Source: Rahnella ecdela
GTDB taxonomy: Bacteria > Pseudomonadota > Gammaproteobacteria > Enterobacterales > Enterobacteriaceae
Length of the DNA stretch: 64,000 bases
Reading direction: 5' to 3'
Assembly (NCBI RefSeq): GCF_019049625.1
Contig: NZ_JAFMOY010000132.1
Span: 186,001-250,000, forward strand
Under the pieces are notes generated by a model. That model worked only from the letters and a program-made list of their open reading frames with translations, ran no database searches and was not told the DNA's origin. Shown here one piece after another: positions 1 through 9,250 of the stretch. How positions within the stretch are numbered: position 1 is the first letter of the stretch; every line of letters begins with the position of its first letter. A program made the position numbers and the translations under genes.

Positions 1-1288
1 CTGTAGTATCAACCACATTTACCACCCTCCCCTGTTCATTACGCAGCCATAAACGGTGGTCAATAACTTCTGCACTGGCAATTTGCGTCAGCCAGCCAAC
101 ATTCTGAGTACCACCAATGACACCACCAGTAGGCGCGATAATGGCATTCACCTTTTTCTGCTCACCTTTGGTCGTTATCAGGAACTCTGCGGTATTTTGC
201 TCCCAAGGCTCACTGCCTGCCGGCAGCGTAATCGCTTGTTTTCGCCCCGGAACATATAAAGTCAGGGAGTCTTTGCTGGCCGGATTTAAAACATAATCCC
301 CTGATACGCGCAGGGCTGCCGCATCAGCTTCATTAAATGTGGCAATCACAGCGGCGGAATTATCCAGCAATTTGATGCCATCGGCCGTTTTCGCCAGCCA
401 GAAGGCGCCCGTTTCCTCACTGACAGAAAGATATTTTTGTTCGTCCTGCACTCCGTCGGTGCGGATTAAGGTGATGCCATCGGCCTTCTTCGCCAGGGCA
501 ACAGAAGGATTGTGAGGATCGAGCGTGATGGACGTGTACTGCGGCTGCACGCGCCAGGTCAGATTGCCATCCACAATGCCGTAACCTTTAGTAGCATCGA
601 CAGCAATGAACAGATCATCGGAACCAAACGGCTCAACCACTTCCATTTTATCCGTGGCCACGTGGCGAACACCGTCTGGCGAAAGCAGTACGCTGTTAAA
701 TGTCAGGCTCAGGCGGGCAGGAACGCCATTACTCAGAACAGCGTCATCAACCAAATCATCCAGTGCTTTACCGACCTGAGCCCCTTTGCGGTCAATAACC
801 TGAGATTTCCCCCCTGTTTTCACCACTGCCAATCCTGATTCAGTAAAGGGTTGTACGCTGTCAAAGGACGGCGGGATCATCCAGTTGCCGGTCAGATCGA
901 TATATCCCCACTTCCCCTGCTGCATGGCAGCGGCGGCACCGAAGTGATAATCCCCGACCTGTTCAAAAACAGGTTTGATGACGAGCTGCCCCTGATTATC
1001 TAAAAAACCCCAGCGCTCATCAGCAGCATCAGCAGCGGGTAAAAACACGGCTGCGCGCCCTTCACGAACGTCGCGGATACACAAATTTTGCGCTAATGGC
1101 AACGCTGCACGCAATTGAGTATCCGCCTGGGAAGCGGGCAACTGAGCCATACATGCCGGTGCAGATTCAGCTATTGCGGGTTCAGCCGCAACAGCAGAGG
1201 CGGTCAGCGTCAATAAGGCCATTGCACTGCCGGTGTTCAGTGCAGAGCGAAGTGCCTGGCATAGCCTTGAAGGTTTGCTGACAATCAT
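1..1288 (-). CDS. WG-repeat secreted protein, 3' part cut off by the window edge
   Basis: An open frame runs leftward from ATG at 1288 to the window edge without a stop (429 codons visible). The N-terminus reads as a signal peptide: a basic start, a hydrophobic stretch (AMALLTLTASAVAA) and cleavage near AVAA-EPA. Around residues 90-130 lie WG-type repeats (RWGFLDNQGQLVIKP and KWGYIDLTGNWMIPP), each followed by an acidic or aromatic segment. The start overlaps the stop of the upstream WG-repeat gene as TAATG, so the two are probably translationally coupled. WG repeats are known as beta-rich repeats of unknown ligand in bacterial secreted proteins. The precise function is not recognised; a periplasmic or surface location is inferred from the signal peptide. 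Confidence 0.85.
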   Translation of the reverse strand, partial: MIVSKPSRLCQALRSALNTGSAMALLTLTASAVAAEPAIAESAPACMAQLPASQADTQLRAALPLAQNLCIRDVREGRAAVFLPAADAADERWGFLDNQGQLVIKPVFEQVGDYHFGAAAAMQQGKWGYIDLTGNWMIPPSFDSVQPFTESGLAVVKTGGKSQVIDRKGAQVGKALDDLVDDAVLSNGVPARLSLTFNSVLLSPDGVRHVATDKMEVVEPFGSDDLFIAVDATKGYGIVDGNLTWRVQPQYTSITLDPHNPSVALAKKADGITLIRTDGVQDEQKYLSVSEETGAFWLAKTADGIKLLDNSAAVIATFNEADAAALRVSGDYVLNPASKDSLTLYVPGRKQAITLPAGSEPWEQNTAEFLITTKGEQKKVNAIIAPTGGVIGGTQNVGWLTQIASAEVIDHRLWLRNEQGRVVNVVDTT

Positions 1289-4047
1289 TAATTACCCCCG
1301 GAACCACAAGCGGGTGCTTTGGCAGGCCATAGATAGGCACCTTTCGCATCCACGATGACGCGCTGATTACAACGCACCTGAATTTTTGCCTGAACATTCC
1401 CGTCGGCATTAAGTAAATTCACCACACCCTTGCCGCCGGCCCAGGCACGCTTCTCACTAAAATCACTGGCCCAGTCAAATTTAGGCAAAATAGCAAAACG
1501 GCCTGTGGTGTTGATATATCCCAACAGGTTGCCGTACGTGGATTTTTTTACGGCAGTCGCAAAATTATTGCTCATTGCTCCGACCTGATCGAAGTATGAA
1601 CCAATCAGCTTTTTGCCTTGCTGATCGACAAAACCATAAAGGCCTTTCTGATCTCGCACAGGAATAACACCTGAGCTGGCTTTGTCAGCCAGCAGGCTAT
1701 CCAGCCCGGCGAAACGCTGGATTTCATTGCCATCGTTGTCATAAAGAACGGTTTCACCAGTCACATCATCGTTCATGACCAGACGCGCCATTGAATTCAG
1801 CGGTTGCGCCTGATCGAAGCCCTCTGCGGAACCGCCGTGCTCATTAATCAGCGTAGTACGCCCGTCACTAACTGCACGGCTCAGATTAAGAGGTGCGATG
1901 AAATTAAATTCAGCGGTATAAAGCGGCTCAATCTGCCAGTCACCCTGACTGTTAATTGCACCGTAGTGCGGGGAGAAACTCAATCTAATCCTGTCACCTT
2001 CCACAGAACTCGAAGACGCATTAATGGCTTTACTGACCGGGAAACGCCCTGCGTTATCAAGTAACGCCACGCCCCCTTCGGAAGGCTGAACCAGCCAATG
2101 GTCATGCCCTACAGCTTGCGGTCTGGCGAGTAAATCCGTCGCAAGCGTTTGTCCGCTTTGTGCGCTGTAGAGACTGTAATGGCTGGAAAGCGCACCACGC
2201 TCACCCGGCTGATCGTTATCAGATAGAGTGAAGGCGCCCTGACCGATATATTGGAACTTACCGCTGCGGTCCGCATCTGGAGCTATTGCCCAGCTGCCAT
2301 TCGTGTTGAGAACCCCCCATCCGTCATCGGCTTTAGCCAAGGCATAACCGTCGTTGAAACCATCAATTTCTGTGAACTGGGGTGCTGCCTTAATGCTTTT
2401 GCTCGCGATATCCCATAGGCCCCAGCGCTGTGATTCTTTTTCGCCCTCAGTGTAATAAACCAATCCGGAGGACAAACGCTGAGCGTTTTTCTGTATCTCT
2501 GCTGGGATATCTACTGTATTGCCATTTCGATCAATCAGATGCTTTACATCAGCATTGTTGGCGTTATCTACAGCCCAACTGTAATCACCGTCAAACGGCG
2601 TGATTTGAGTATATGTCGGCTGAATAACCCACTTGCCTGAAGCATCTACAGCACCCACTTTTTTATTTTGAGTGTGTATGAGGAGCGGAGCCTGAGACCC
2701 GGTAGTTTCTACTGATGCCCATTGGGGATCAGATAAGACATTACCCTGAGAAGTGAGAATGGCTGGCGGTTTGCTAACATCCGCAGGCGTCAAAACCGCC
2801 CACGGGAGGCTGTGCGCCGCATCGCCGTTTGATTCGGGTAATACAGCCACATCATCTGTCATCACTGCCGTGCCCAGTGGCCGCAGCTGATAGTTTTTTA
2901 GTGCAGCAAGCGTGGCATCATTAAGCAGCGCCACACCATTGTTGTCATAAATCTGAGCAACCTGTGGCATCTTGCCTTCAGTTTGCATAATCCAGAGATG
3001 ATTGCCCTGTTGCAAAACCTGCGGCTTGTTAACTTTCAGCGAAACAATTTGGTTATCTGCACCGATGATAACGATGCCCTTACTACCCGTACCCAACGTT
3101 GCCTTTCCCCAGACCAAAATATTTTCAGCCTGATCAGCAGGAATATCCTGCACTTTCTCCAGCTTACTGCTGAGTAGTTGTTTATTATTATCGTTGCCTG
3201 TCACCAGCCAGCTGCCAGAAGCGAGCGGCTGCACAGATTTATATTGTTCTTTATTTAACGCAACGCCCTGACGGTCGACAAACGACCATAGGTTCTTAGT
3301 TTTCACTGCAACGACGTCACCGTTTAGCTGGGGTTCATCCCGCGTTTTAAGTACCATCGGGTTTATCGCCCAGTCACCGTTCTCATCGAGATACCCCCAG
3401 TAACCTTCTTCAGCTGAATCACGTTTTTGGGCGGGGATAAGCCCTGACTGTGGCAAATCGAGCGCCATAACATCATCAGGTAAAGAAAGAGAACGATCGG
3501 TCGACGCATTCCATAACGCAGGTGATACCTGGGTTTGGACACTTGCCAGTGCCTGACCGCCGGCAAAGCCACGGCTATCGAGAGCAACGGCAAACGGCAG
3601 CGTTTTAATCACGGCGCCTTTCTTGTCTATCAGCGCAAGACGATTATCTGTCACCACTAACGCAGTACCCTGCGCGTTAAAATCAGTGGCGCGCGTAAAA
3701 CGCGGCTCGATAACCCAATGACCTTTTTTATCGATATACCCGAACTGATCGCCTTTTTTAACAGCGGCCAGGTCATTTACAAAACCCCGTGCTTCGCTGA
3801 AATCGGGTTTGATGACCATATGTCCGGTAGCATCTACGTAGCCCCACTGAGGCTCGCGGGACAGACCGACCTGAACAGGCGAAAGTCCCTGCTGAAAAGG
3901 TAACTGGCAATCTTTGGCGGTTTTTGCATTGCCACATGCCCGTAACTGCGCGTCATCCGCATGTACCGGCATGTTAAAAAAAGCATTCAGAACCAGGGTT
4001 AACGCGCTGAAATTTCTGATGTATTTGAATTTTTCGGAGCAATTCAT
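1288..4047 (-). CDS. Large secreted WG-repeat protein (919 aa)
   Basis: The N-terminus carries a signal-peptide-like segment (residues about 10-30, ending NMPVHA-DD). The body contains many WG-type units spaced through the protein, for example WGYVDATGHMVIKP, FGYIDKKGHWVIEP, WGYLDENGDWAINP, WGVLNTNGSWAIAP, YGAINSQGDWQIEP and YGFVDQQGKKLIG. Cysteines are few, with one pair near the mature N-terminus (ACGN and DCQL) and one near the C-terminus (RCNQ and PACGS). It overlaps the next WG-repeat gene by one base (TAATG), suggesting a two-gene operon. The start is ATG at 4047 with AGGG about 6 bases upstream. No enzymatic motif was recognised; a binding or scaffolding role in the envelope is a guess. 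Confidence 0.88.
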   Translation of the reverse strand: MNCSEKFKYIRNFSALTLVLNAFFNMPVHADDAQLRACGNAKTAKDCQLPFQQGLSPVQVGLSREPQWGYVDATGHMVIKPDFSEARGFVNDLAAVKKGDQFGYIDKKGHWVIEPRFTRATDFNAQGTALVVTDNRLALIDKKGAVIKTLPFAVALDSRGFAGGQALASVQTQVSPALWNASTDRSLSLPDDVMALDLPQSGLIPAQKRDSAEEGYWGYLDENGDWAINPMVLKTRDEPQLNGDVVAVKTKNLWSFVDRQGVALNKEQYKSVQPLASGSWLVTGNDNNKQLLSSKLEKVQDIPADQAENILVWGKATLGTGSKGIVIIGADNQIVSLKVNKPQVLQQGNHLWIMQTEGKMPQVAQIYDNNGVALLNDATLAALKNYQLRPLGTAVMTDDVAVLPESNGDAAHSLPWAVLTPADVSKPPAILTSQGNVLSDPQWASVETTGSQAPLLIHTQNKKVGAVDASGKWVIQPTYTQITPFDGDYSWAVDNANNADVKHLIDRNGNTVDIPAEIQKNAQRLSSGLVYYTEGEKESQRWGLWDIASKSIKAAPQFTEIDGFNDGYALAKADDGWGVLNTNGSWAIAPDADRSGKFQYIGQGAFTLSDNDQPGERGALSSHYSLYSAQSGQTLATDLLARPQAVGHDHWLVQPSEGGVALLDNAGRFPVSKAINASSSSVEGDRIRLSFSPHYGAINSQGDWQIEPLYTAEFNFIAPLNLSRAVSDGRTTLINEHGGSAEGFDQAQPLNSMARLVMNDDVTGETVLYDNDGNEIQRFAGLDSLLADKASSGVIPVRDQKGLYGFVDQQGKKLIGSYFDQVGAMSNNFATAVKKSTYGNLLGYINTTGRFAILPKFDWASDFSEKRAWAGGKGVVNLLNADGNVQAKIQVRCNQRVIVDAKGAYLWPAKAPACGSGGN

Positions 4048-4564
4048 CCGATGCCCTTATAACTGGATAAAATGGGAAAGTGTAGCGCACGCTTTTTCTT
4101 CATCACCCGCAAAATGGGCGCGTGAGACGGTAATAAATCCGATAATAATCAATTTCAAGCGCGCGCACATGCTATACGCCTATAGGGTGTCAGCTTGTGA
4201 AAGAAAAAGCAGCTAATTTATTACTCTGTAACGAATGAATACACTTCATCACTGCACCGGAAGGTACGCTACAGATGTTACCATCCGATTTGATCGCGCA
4301 CCTTTTGTTAACTACATAATTACATTTTGACTTCTTTCCTAAAAATAGGATCGTTTTCTTTTACAAGCATAAAAATGGCGAATAATTAATCTCTAAAAGA
4401 TTCTTATAACTTTTGATTAAAGTCATTATTCCCCCTGCTTATGTCTGGTTTTATAGATAAATGAGCGTTGTGTGACCAACATCACTCCCGGTCTGGGTGG
4501 CGTAAAACCTGGCAGTGTTCGGTTACAGCGTATTTCAGGTGCTTTATCTAATTGGGGAAGAGTC
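4048..4564. other. Divergent intergenic region, no gene seen
   Basis: This stretch lies between the outward-reading WG-repeat operon and the DUF1883-type gene and must hold both promoters. It is AT-rich from about 4200 to 4440. I saw no convincing RNA gene, repeat or short gene in it. Confidence 0.5.
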
Positions 4565-4822
4565 ATGCCTATTGTTCGAGCCAGATTGAGTCTGTTTGGT
4601 GGCGACACCGTCGTCATTCGTTGTTCAGAAAAATGTCACATACATCTGATGTGTGAAAATGAGGTTGAGCGAAAAGGACGTCACTCAGGTTTCGGCGATA
4701 TTTTGACGGTTAACGATCAGAATACGGCTTATGTAGGTATTCCCTATAAAGGTATCTGGAATGTTCTCATCGATTCGAAATGCGACTCTCTGGAGCATTC
4801 AATCAGCTACCTGCCAGCCTGA
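4565..4822 (+). CDS. DUF1883-type small protein (85 aa)
   Basis: The protein begins MPIVRARLSLFGGDTVVI and continues with a compact beta-rich pattern, including CHIHLM and IPYKGIWNVLIDS, which resembles the DUF1883 domain (a short domain of unknown function, often with a conserved GxWNV segment). I chose ATG at 4565 because GGGGAAGAG sits just upstream; the frame is open back to 4472 but that longer version lacks a ribosome binding site. No signal peptide or membrane segment is visible. It stands alone between divergent and co-directional neighbours. The family assignment is by remembered pattern and the function is unknown. Confidence 0.65.
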   Translation: MPIVRARLSLFGGDTVVIRCSEKCHIHLMCENEVERKGRHSGFGDILTVNDQNTAYVGIPYKGIWNVLIDSKCDSLEHSISYLPA

Positions 4823-5179
4823 TCAACTTCTTATATAAAAAAGAGCCTTCACTTCTTCTTATATTTTTGCTCTGGCGAATGGGAAACCATTTGCCTCATC
4901 CTCATACACCAATCCGTCATTTGCTGTTACTGAAGTTATAGGTAAGCGGGAATATCGTCTACCGGCAAAGTGAAATCTTGCGTAACATCGCGTAAAAACT
5001 TTAGCGTGTTACATCAGTTACATAGCGTTATTGAATTGAACATTCCATAATTTTAAAAACCTCTTTTATGGCCTGATTAATTGATTGCCAGCGTTGATTT
5101 CACATTGCATTCTGTTGATGTAACGACGTGGCACCGGTCAGTTCACCGGATTTCTTTCAGGCAAAACAGATATCTCAAA
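4823..5179. other. Intergenic region before the M20 amidohydrolase
   Basis: The region is AT-rich and contains no open frame with a ribosome binding site. It presumably carries the promoter of the downstream amidohydrolase. No clear terminator follows the DUF1883-type gene. Confidence 0.4.
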
Positions 5180-6358
5180 ATGAATAATAAATCACTTTGC
5201 ACCATCGCTGACGTAGCTGATCTTATTCCTGAGCTGCGCAAAGTTCGCCAACACCTGCACCAACATCCGGAACTCTCCAATGAAGAATCGGCAACAGCTG
5301 CGCTCGTCGCCAGGAGATTAGAATCACTGGGCTATCAGGTGACGACTGGCGTCGGCGGCTACGGTGTGATCGGTACAATGACGCAGGGCAACAGTTCACG
5401 CAGCATGGGTATCCGCGCAGATATGGATGCATTGCCGATAACGGAACAAACGGGTGTGAGCTACGCCAGCCAAAATCCAGGGAAAATGCATGCGTGCGGA
5501 CATGACGGTCATACAACAATGCTGCTTGGCGCCGCTGAACAACTGGCGCGCAGCAAAAACTTCTCAGGCACCGTACACCTGATTTTCCAGCCGGCAGAAG
5601 AAATCGGTTTTAACAGTGGCGCAGAGCGCATGCTTGCAGAACAACTTTTTGAGAGATTCCCTTGCGATGCCATTTATGGTTTACATAACCATCCGGGATA
5701 TCCGGTCGGGAAAATGATGTTCCGTTCAGGGCCGTTTATGGCAGCCTGCGACACTGTCAATATCACTATTCATGGCAAAGGCGGTCATGCGGCTCGCCCG
5801 CATATGACTGTCGATCCTATTCTTGTGGCCGGAAGTCTGGTAGTTGCATTACAGTCGGTGATTTCACGCAACATCGATCCGAATGAAACGGCAGTAGTCA
5901 CCATCGGTTCATTGCACGCCGGTCATGCGGCCAATGTCATCCCGGAAACTGCGCGTCTGGAAATGAGTGTCCGCTCATTCGATCCGCAAGTGCGCAAAAT
6001 CCTCGAACAGCGAATTTGTCAACTGATGGAAAATCATGCAACCGGATATGGCGCTCGTGCTGAAATCGAATATGTGCCCGGATACCCGGTACTGGTGAAT
6101 CATGATAAGGAAACAGCGTTTGCAGCCGAAGTCGCAAAAGAGCTGCTGGGCGAAGATAATGTCATCGATAATTTGCCGCCCATTTCAGGCAGTGAAGATT
6201 TTGCTTATTTCCTGCAAAATAAACCAGGCTGTTTCCTGCGACTGGGCAATGGCGACAGCGCAGTTTTGCACAATCCGGCTTACAACTTTAATGATGAAAG
6301 CCTGAGTTTCGGGGCGGCTTACTGGACGCGTCTGGTTGAGCGTTATCTGGCTGATTAA
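5180..6358 (+). CDS. M20-family amidohydrolase (hippurate hydrolase/amidohydrolase type)
   Basis: This 392-residue protein has the M20D metallo-amidohydrolase pattern: LRxxRQHLHQHPELSNEE near the N-terminus, the metal-binding DMDALPI, HACGHDGHTTMLLGAA and QPAEE segments, then a lid domain (GKGGHAARPH), and the late SGSEDFAYF segment that supplies a metal ligand. Members hydrolyse N-acyl or N-aminoacyl bonds such as hippurate, N-acetyl amino acids or indole-acetyl conjugates; the substrate cannot be told here. I preferred ATG at 5180 (MNNKSLCT) over an upstream start at 5081 because family alignment begins here, though the Shine-Dalgarno is weak. No signal peptide is seen, so it is probably cytoplasmic. 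It converges with the extensin-like gene. Confidence 0.85.
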   Translation: MNNKSLCTIADVADLIPELRKVRQHLHQHPELSNEESATAALVARRLESLGYQVTTGVGGYGVIGTMTQGNSSRSMGIRADMDALPITEQTGVSYASQNPGKMHACGHDGHTTMLLGAAEQLARSKNFSGTVHLIFQPAEEIGFNSGAERMLAEQLFERFPCDAIYGLHNHPGYPVGKMMFRSGPFMAACDTVNITIHGKGGHAARPHMTVDPILVAGSLVVALQSVISRNIDPNETAVVTIGSLHAGHAANVIPETARLEMSVRSFDPQVRKILEQRICQLMENHATGYGARAEIEYVPGYPVLVNHDKETAFAAEVAKELLGEDNVIDNLPPISGSEDFAYFLQNKPGCFLRLGNGDSAVLHNPAYNFNDESLSFGAAYWTRLVERYLAD

Positions 6359-6370
6359 TGGGATAATTGC

Positions 6371-7069
6371 TTAGCGGCAAAAACCGAACCAGCGCATGCC
6401 GAAGTGAAAATGGTTGGCGTGCGCTGCATTATATTCGGGCCCGATTGAGTTTCCGAAAAACGGACAACTTTCAGCAAACAATGTATGGATATACCGCGCC
6501 TCAGCTCCCGTTTGTGGCCATTGCTTGAGTACGGTTAAATGGCGGCCATCCGACAGTTCAAAACCTGCAATATCAAGAGCTTCAGCGGTCGCATGTTCAC
6601 TAAGCCGCGCATCAGGTTTATTGTAAACATTGCGACAGGCATAACTACCGAGGTGGTCAATTTTTACCAGAGGGGAACCTAGTTCCTGTGACGCTAATGG
6701 CTTCGCCACCTGTGCGACAAACATCGCACTGCTCAGGGCAAGACGACAACTCGCCAGATAACTCGTGCTCAGCGCAACCTCACCAAACCCTCGAACCCGC
6801 ACCGGTTCTGTGAGCGGACATTTTCCTCCCATATCGCCTGGAGTACTGAACTGGATCGCGCCTTCTTTTTGCGCCCGTTCGAGCGTTGCCAGACATTCCC
6901 GGGGATTATTATCCAGCTTTCTTAATTTGTATCGGGTAATCAGATTTGGCGGGTCAGTAATAACCAGCGGTATGAAAGGATTATATTCTGAAGGCACATG
7001 ACGAGTTATCCACGGACCACCGAAATACAGTGCCATTAAAATTACAGTCAGGCTTACCCAATATCGCAT
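6371..7069 (-). CDS. Extensin-like C-terminal family protein (232 aa)
   Basis: The N-terminus has one hydrophobic segment (WVSLTVILMALYFGG) that is a signal anchor or uncleaved signal peptide. The rest matches the extensin-like C-terminal pattern: a central CRLALSSAMFVAQVA, then SYACRNVYNKPDARLSEHATAEALDIAGF, and a C-terminal AAHANHFHFGMRW. These His and Asp residues recall DD-peptidase/D-Ala-D-Ala carboxypeptidase-like (M15/DUF882) folds, so a periplasmic role on the cell wall is plausible but inferred. The gene is monocistronic and faces the amidohydrolase tail to tail with a 12-base gap. Confidence 0.82.
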   Translation of the reverse strand: MRYWVSLTVILMALYFGGPWITRHVPSEYNPFIPLVITDPPNLITRYKLRKLDNNPRECLATLERAQKEGAIQFSTPGDMGGKCPLTEPVRVRGFGEVALSTSYLASCRLALSSAMFVAQVAKPLASQELGSPLVKIDHLGSYACRNVYNKPDARLSEHATAEALDIAGFELSDGRHLTVLKQWPQTGAEARYIHTLFAESCPFFGNSIGPEYNAAHANHFHFGMRWFGFCR

Positions 7070-7375
7070 AATGCTCCTTACATGGTTGTGCCGCAGCAGT
7101 CCCTTGATTTTACGGGAGTAATATCCTGAGTATAGCGTCTGAGTAAATAAGAGTCTGACGGGGTTACAAGTCGCGCAATAAACTTACGAAGGTTTGACAT
7201 AAATCGACATTGAGATTGTTACTTTTATTCCCGAAGACGAAGTTTCTTCTCCTGTGTCCACTGTGAACTGTCCTTCATAGTGTGTAAGACCCTCGCATTA
7301 CCCCTTTCAGCCCGCCCCAAGCGGGCTTTTTTTTATCTGCAATCTATGAGCGCTCTGCAGCAAAGCCGTTCTCAG
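7070..7375. other. Intergenic region with a plus-strand terminator but no plus-strand gene
   Basis: No open frame with a ribosome binding site is present. The right end carries a strong rho-independent terminator reading rightward (7309-7334), although no coding gene reads into it. See the terminator entry and the related finding for a possible small RNA. Confidence 0.5.
7309..7334 (+). terminator. Rho-independent terminator without an upstream gene
   Basis: A 7-bp stem (AGCCCGC / GCGGGCT) with a five-base loop is followed by eight Ts on the plus strand. The opposite strand has no T-run after the stem, so it functions rightward. It cannot serve the flanking genes, which are both on the minus strand. 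Confidence 0.75.
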
Positions 7376-7594
7376 TTACTCCACTCGCCTGACATCCGGA
7401 TGCCTTTGACTGGCCGCCTCATGAAAAATATCCCCCAGCCAACCGGAGACTTCATCCTCTGTCATGTCGTCGGGAATAATGATGTCATAAAGCCTGGTAA
7501 ATTTTCGCTCCGCCATATCAGCACGGAAAACCTGCCAGCCATCAGGGGGCTTTTTAACAGCAAGGTAGCGACCAAAAACATTGTAAATCAGCAT
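7376..7594 (-). CDS. DUF7661-like small protein (72 aa)
   Basis: The sequence MLIYNVFGRYLAVKKPPDGWQ continues with an acidic and amphipathic stretch (DIIIPDDMTEDEVSGWLGDIFHEAAS) and ends HPDVRRVE. This resembles the small DUF7661 family as I remember it (FGR start, IVIP-x-D segment, LAD-x-x-HE segment). I chose ATG at 7594 because AGGGA lies seven bases upstream; the frame is open to 7645 only through a TTG codon with no ribosome binding site. No signal peptide or membrane segment is present. Function unknown. Confidence 0.65.
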   Translation of the reverse strand: MLIYNVFGRYLAVKKPPDGWQVFRADMAERKFTRLYDIIIPDDMTEDEVSGWLGDIFHEAASQRHPDVRRVE

Positions 7595-7731
7595 AGGGTT
7601 TCCCTGCCAAATCTGGTATATGCCATATCTAGATTTCATAGTCAAAGTGATGGGCGGGAGTCTAAATGAGGTGCAGTTAGGATAGCCTTAGCGATTGGTC
7701 TGATAAAAGGATATTCATTTTAAAAACAGGC

Positions 7732-7835
7732 AAAAAAAAGACCGAATACGATTCCTATATTCGGTCTAGGGAAATGGCTCTTGGGAGAGAGCCGTGCGCT
7801 AAAAGTTGGCATTAATGCAGGCGGTTAAGCCGTAC
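7732..7835 (-). ncRNA. sdsR: SdsR (RyeB) small RNA
   Basis: The minus strand contains the very conserved SdsR core: GCATTAATGCCAACTTTTAGC, the hairpin GGCTCTCTCCCAAGAGCC, ATTTCCCTAGACCGAATA and a terminator hairpin ending in eight Us. The inferred length is 104 nt, the same as the E. coli RNA. A sigma-S-like -10 element (CTACTCT, 7843-7849) lies seven bases before the inferred 5' end. SdsR is known as an abundant stationary-phase, RpoS-dependent, Hfq-binding RNA that represses several mRNAs, among them outer-membrane porin and mismatch-repair transcripts. It lies upstream of yebY as in E. coli, which supports identity. The antisense RyeA RNA would come from the opposite strand but its promoter was not identified. 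Confidence 0.95.
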
Positions 7836-7977
7836 AACTTAAAGAGTAGACGACAGATGACTAATTTCCACCCAGTTTGAAACATAGTGATAATAACAAT
7901 GATGTATTATTTCTATTGTGTGACAACATACGCAAAACATGGGATTAACATCAGTCGTTTACCGGCGGCACGGCGTT
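7836..7977. promoter_or_regulatory. sdsR promoter region
   Basis: On the minus strand the -10-like CTACTCT (7843-7849) sits just before the SdsR 5' end. The rest of the gap separates sdsR from the end of yebY and shows no strong terminator for the yobA-yebZ-yebY operon. Confidence 0.5.
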
Positions 7978-8313
7978 TCAGCAAAGCGATTCAGCCTTGG
8001 CTATAAATGGAGCCAGGCTCATTTTTTGTCCGGGATTCTGCGGGTCGTCCAGCCAGATTTTCTCCAGTGGCACAGCCTGAACCTGATGGTTTTTGACCTG
8101 CTCTTTTGCCACGTCATTCAGAGGATATTGCGCCAGCGTGCTGTCATTAATCACATACAGCGCTTTGCCCGGACGGCATTGCAGCATGACCTCTTCGCGG
8201 GTGAAGGCCCAGGCCTTACCGTATTGCAGACGGCTGATGGTCTCCAGTTGCGGGGCGGCAAAGCTGCTGGCAGATAAAGTCAGCAGCACACAGGTAAGCA
8301 GTGTTTTCCTCAT
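7978..8313 (-). CDS. yebY: YebY, DUF2511 periplasmic protein
   Basis: The 111-residue product starts [22 protein letters not shown], a classic cleavable signal peptide. The mature part ([22 protein letters not shown]...[17 protein letters not shown]) matches E. coli YebY (DUF2511). Two cysteines (MLQC and ESLC at the C-terminus) may form a disulfide. I chose ATG at 8313 because GAGGAAAA lies close upstream. It is the last gene of a yobA-yebZ-yebY set linked to copper stress in enterobacteria; the exact role of YebY is not established. Confidence 0.9.
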   Translation of the reverse strand: MRKTLLTCVLLTLSASSFAAPQLETISRLQYGKAWAFTREEVMLQCRPGKALYVINDSTLAQYPLNDVAKEQVKNHQVQAVPLEKIWLDDPQNPGQKMSLAPFIAKAESLC

Positions 8314-8362
8314 GATTTTCCTCGGTAATATTGGATTCTTTGTAATCTTCAGATGACCATTT

Positions 8363-9247
8363 TCAACGCGGGGCAAGTGTCGCGAACCAGCTCACCAGCA
8401 GTAAAACGCCGATCGCCAGTCCCCATTCCAGCCAGGTCATGGTGATAAAACGACTCTGCGCCCGCTCAGGGTCTTTGCCCATCAACGGCACCAACCGGTA
8501 ACGGTTATAAACTGCCACTGCCGCCATCATCGCGACCAGTATCACTTTGACCACCAGCAGGCACTGATAAAGAGATGTCATATCGGTTGGCCAGCGCTGC
8601 AATATAATGGTGGTATTAAGGATACCGGTGATGATCACCAGCACGACCGCAGCGTGTCCCCAGACAGAAAAACGGACAAGCGTGACAATCGCATAAGGCC
8701 TTGCCGATGGCTGGCGGGTATACAACATGCAGGTCAGTAAAGGCAATAAAGACCCGAACCAGTAAGCCGCACTGAGCAGATGCACCACGTGGTTAGTCCG
8801 CTGTACAAGCCCCAGCAACCCCTGATGCATCGCGGCATGTCCAATCAGTGCCTGAGTTATCAATAAACCCAGCGAGCACAGAAACAGCAGAACATTACGG
8901 CCGGGCAGCCATTCCATTAACAACACCAGCAACAGTACGGCCGTCAGCAACAAGTGCCAGCTCCACACTTCGCCAAACGCAGTGGTTAATACCAGTATCC
9001 AGACGTTAAGGTTGAGAATATCGTCCCAGCCGTTGCCCATCAGAGCGGCCTGTATGGCCAGCATACCGACGGATGTAACCGCGGCGATAAGTCCGGACCA
9101 GACCATCAACGTCTGATTTTTACGCTGTAAAATGGCTGAAAATCCCTCTGGTGCCAGCAAAGAGCAAAATACGCTCAGTCCGAAAATTTGCATCAGTGAT
9201 GCAAAATGCAGAAACCGGCACAGGACGAACAGTGCTGTAAGACTCAT
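8363..9247 (-). CDS. yebZ: YebZ, CopD-family inner membrane protein
   Basis: This 294-residue polytopic membrane protein has about eight hydrophobic segments and His residues in membrane-edge positions ([36 protein letters not shown]), the hallmark of the CopD copper-resistance domain (PF05425). CopD proteins are thought to move copper across the inner membrane or to deliver it with CopC. It begins three bases after the stop of yobA, so the two are co-transcribed and probably coupled. The length is close to E. coli YebZ (about 290 aa). Confidence 0.92.
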   Translation of the reverse strand: MSLTALFVLCRFLHFASLMQIFGLSVFCSLLAPEGFSAILQRKNQTLMVWSGLIAAVTSVGMLAIQAALMGNGWDDILNLNVWILVLTTAFGEVWSWHLLLTAVLLLVLLMEWLPGRNVLLFLCSLGLLITQALIGHAAMHQGLLGLVQRTNHVVHLLSAAYWFGSLLPLLTCMLYTRQPSARPYAIVTLVRFSVWGHAAVVLVIITGILNTTIILQRWPTDMTSLYQCLLVVKVILVAMMAAVAVYNRYRLVPLMGKDPERAQSRFITMTWLEWGLAIGVLLLVSWFATLAPR

Positions 9248-9250
9248 GGC

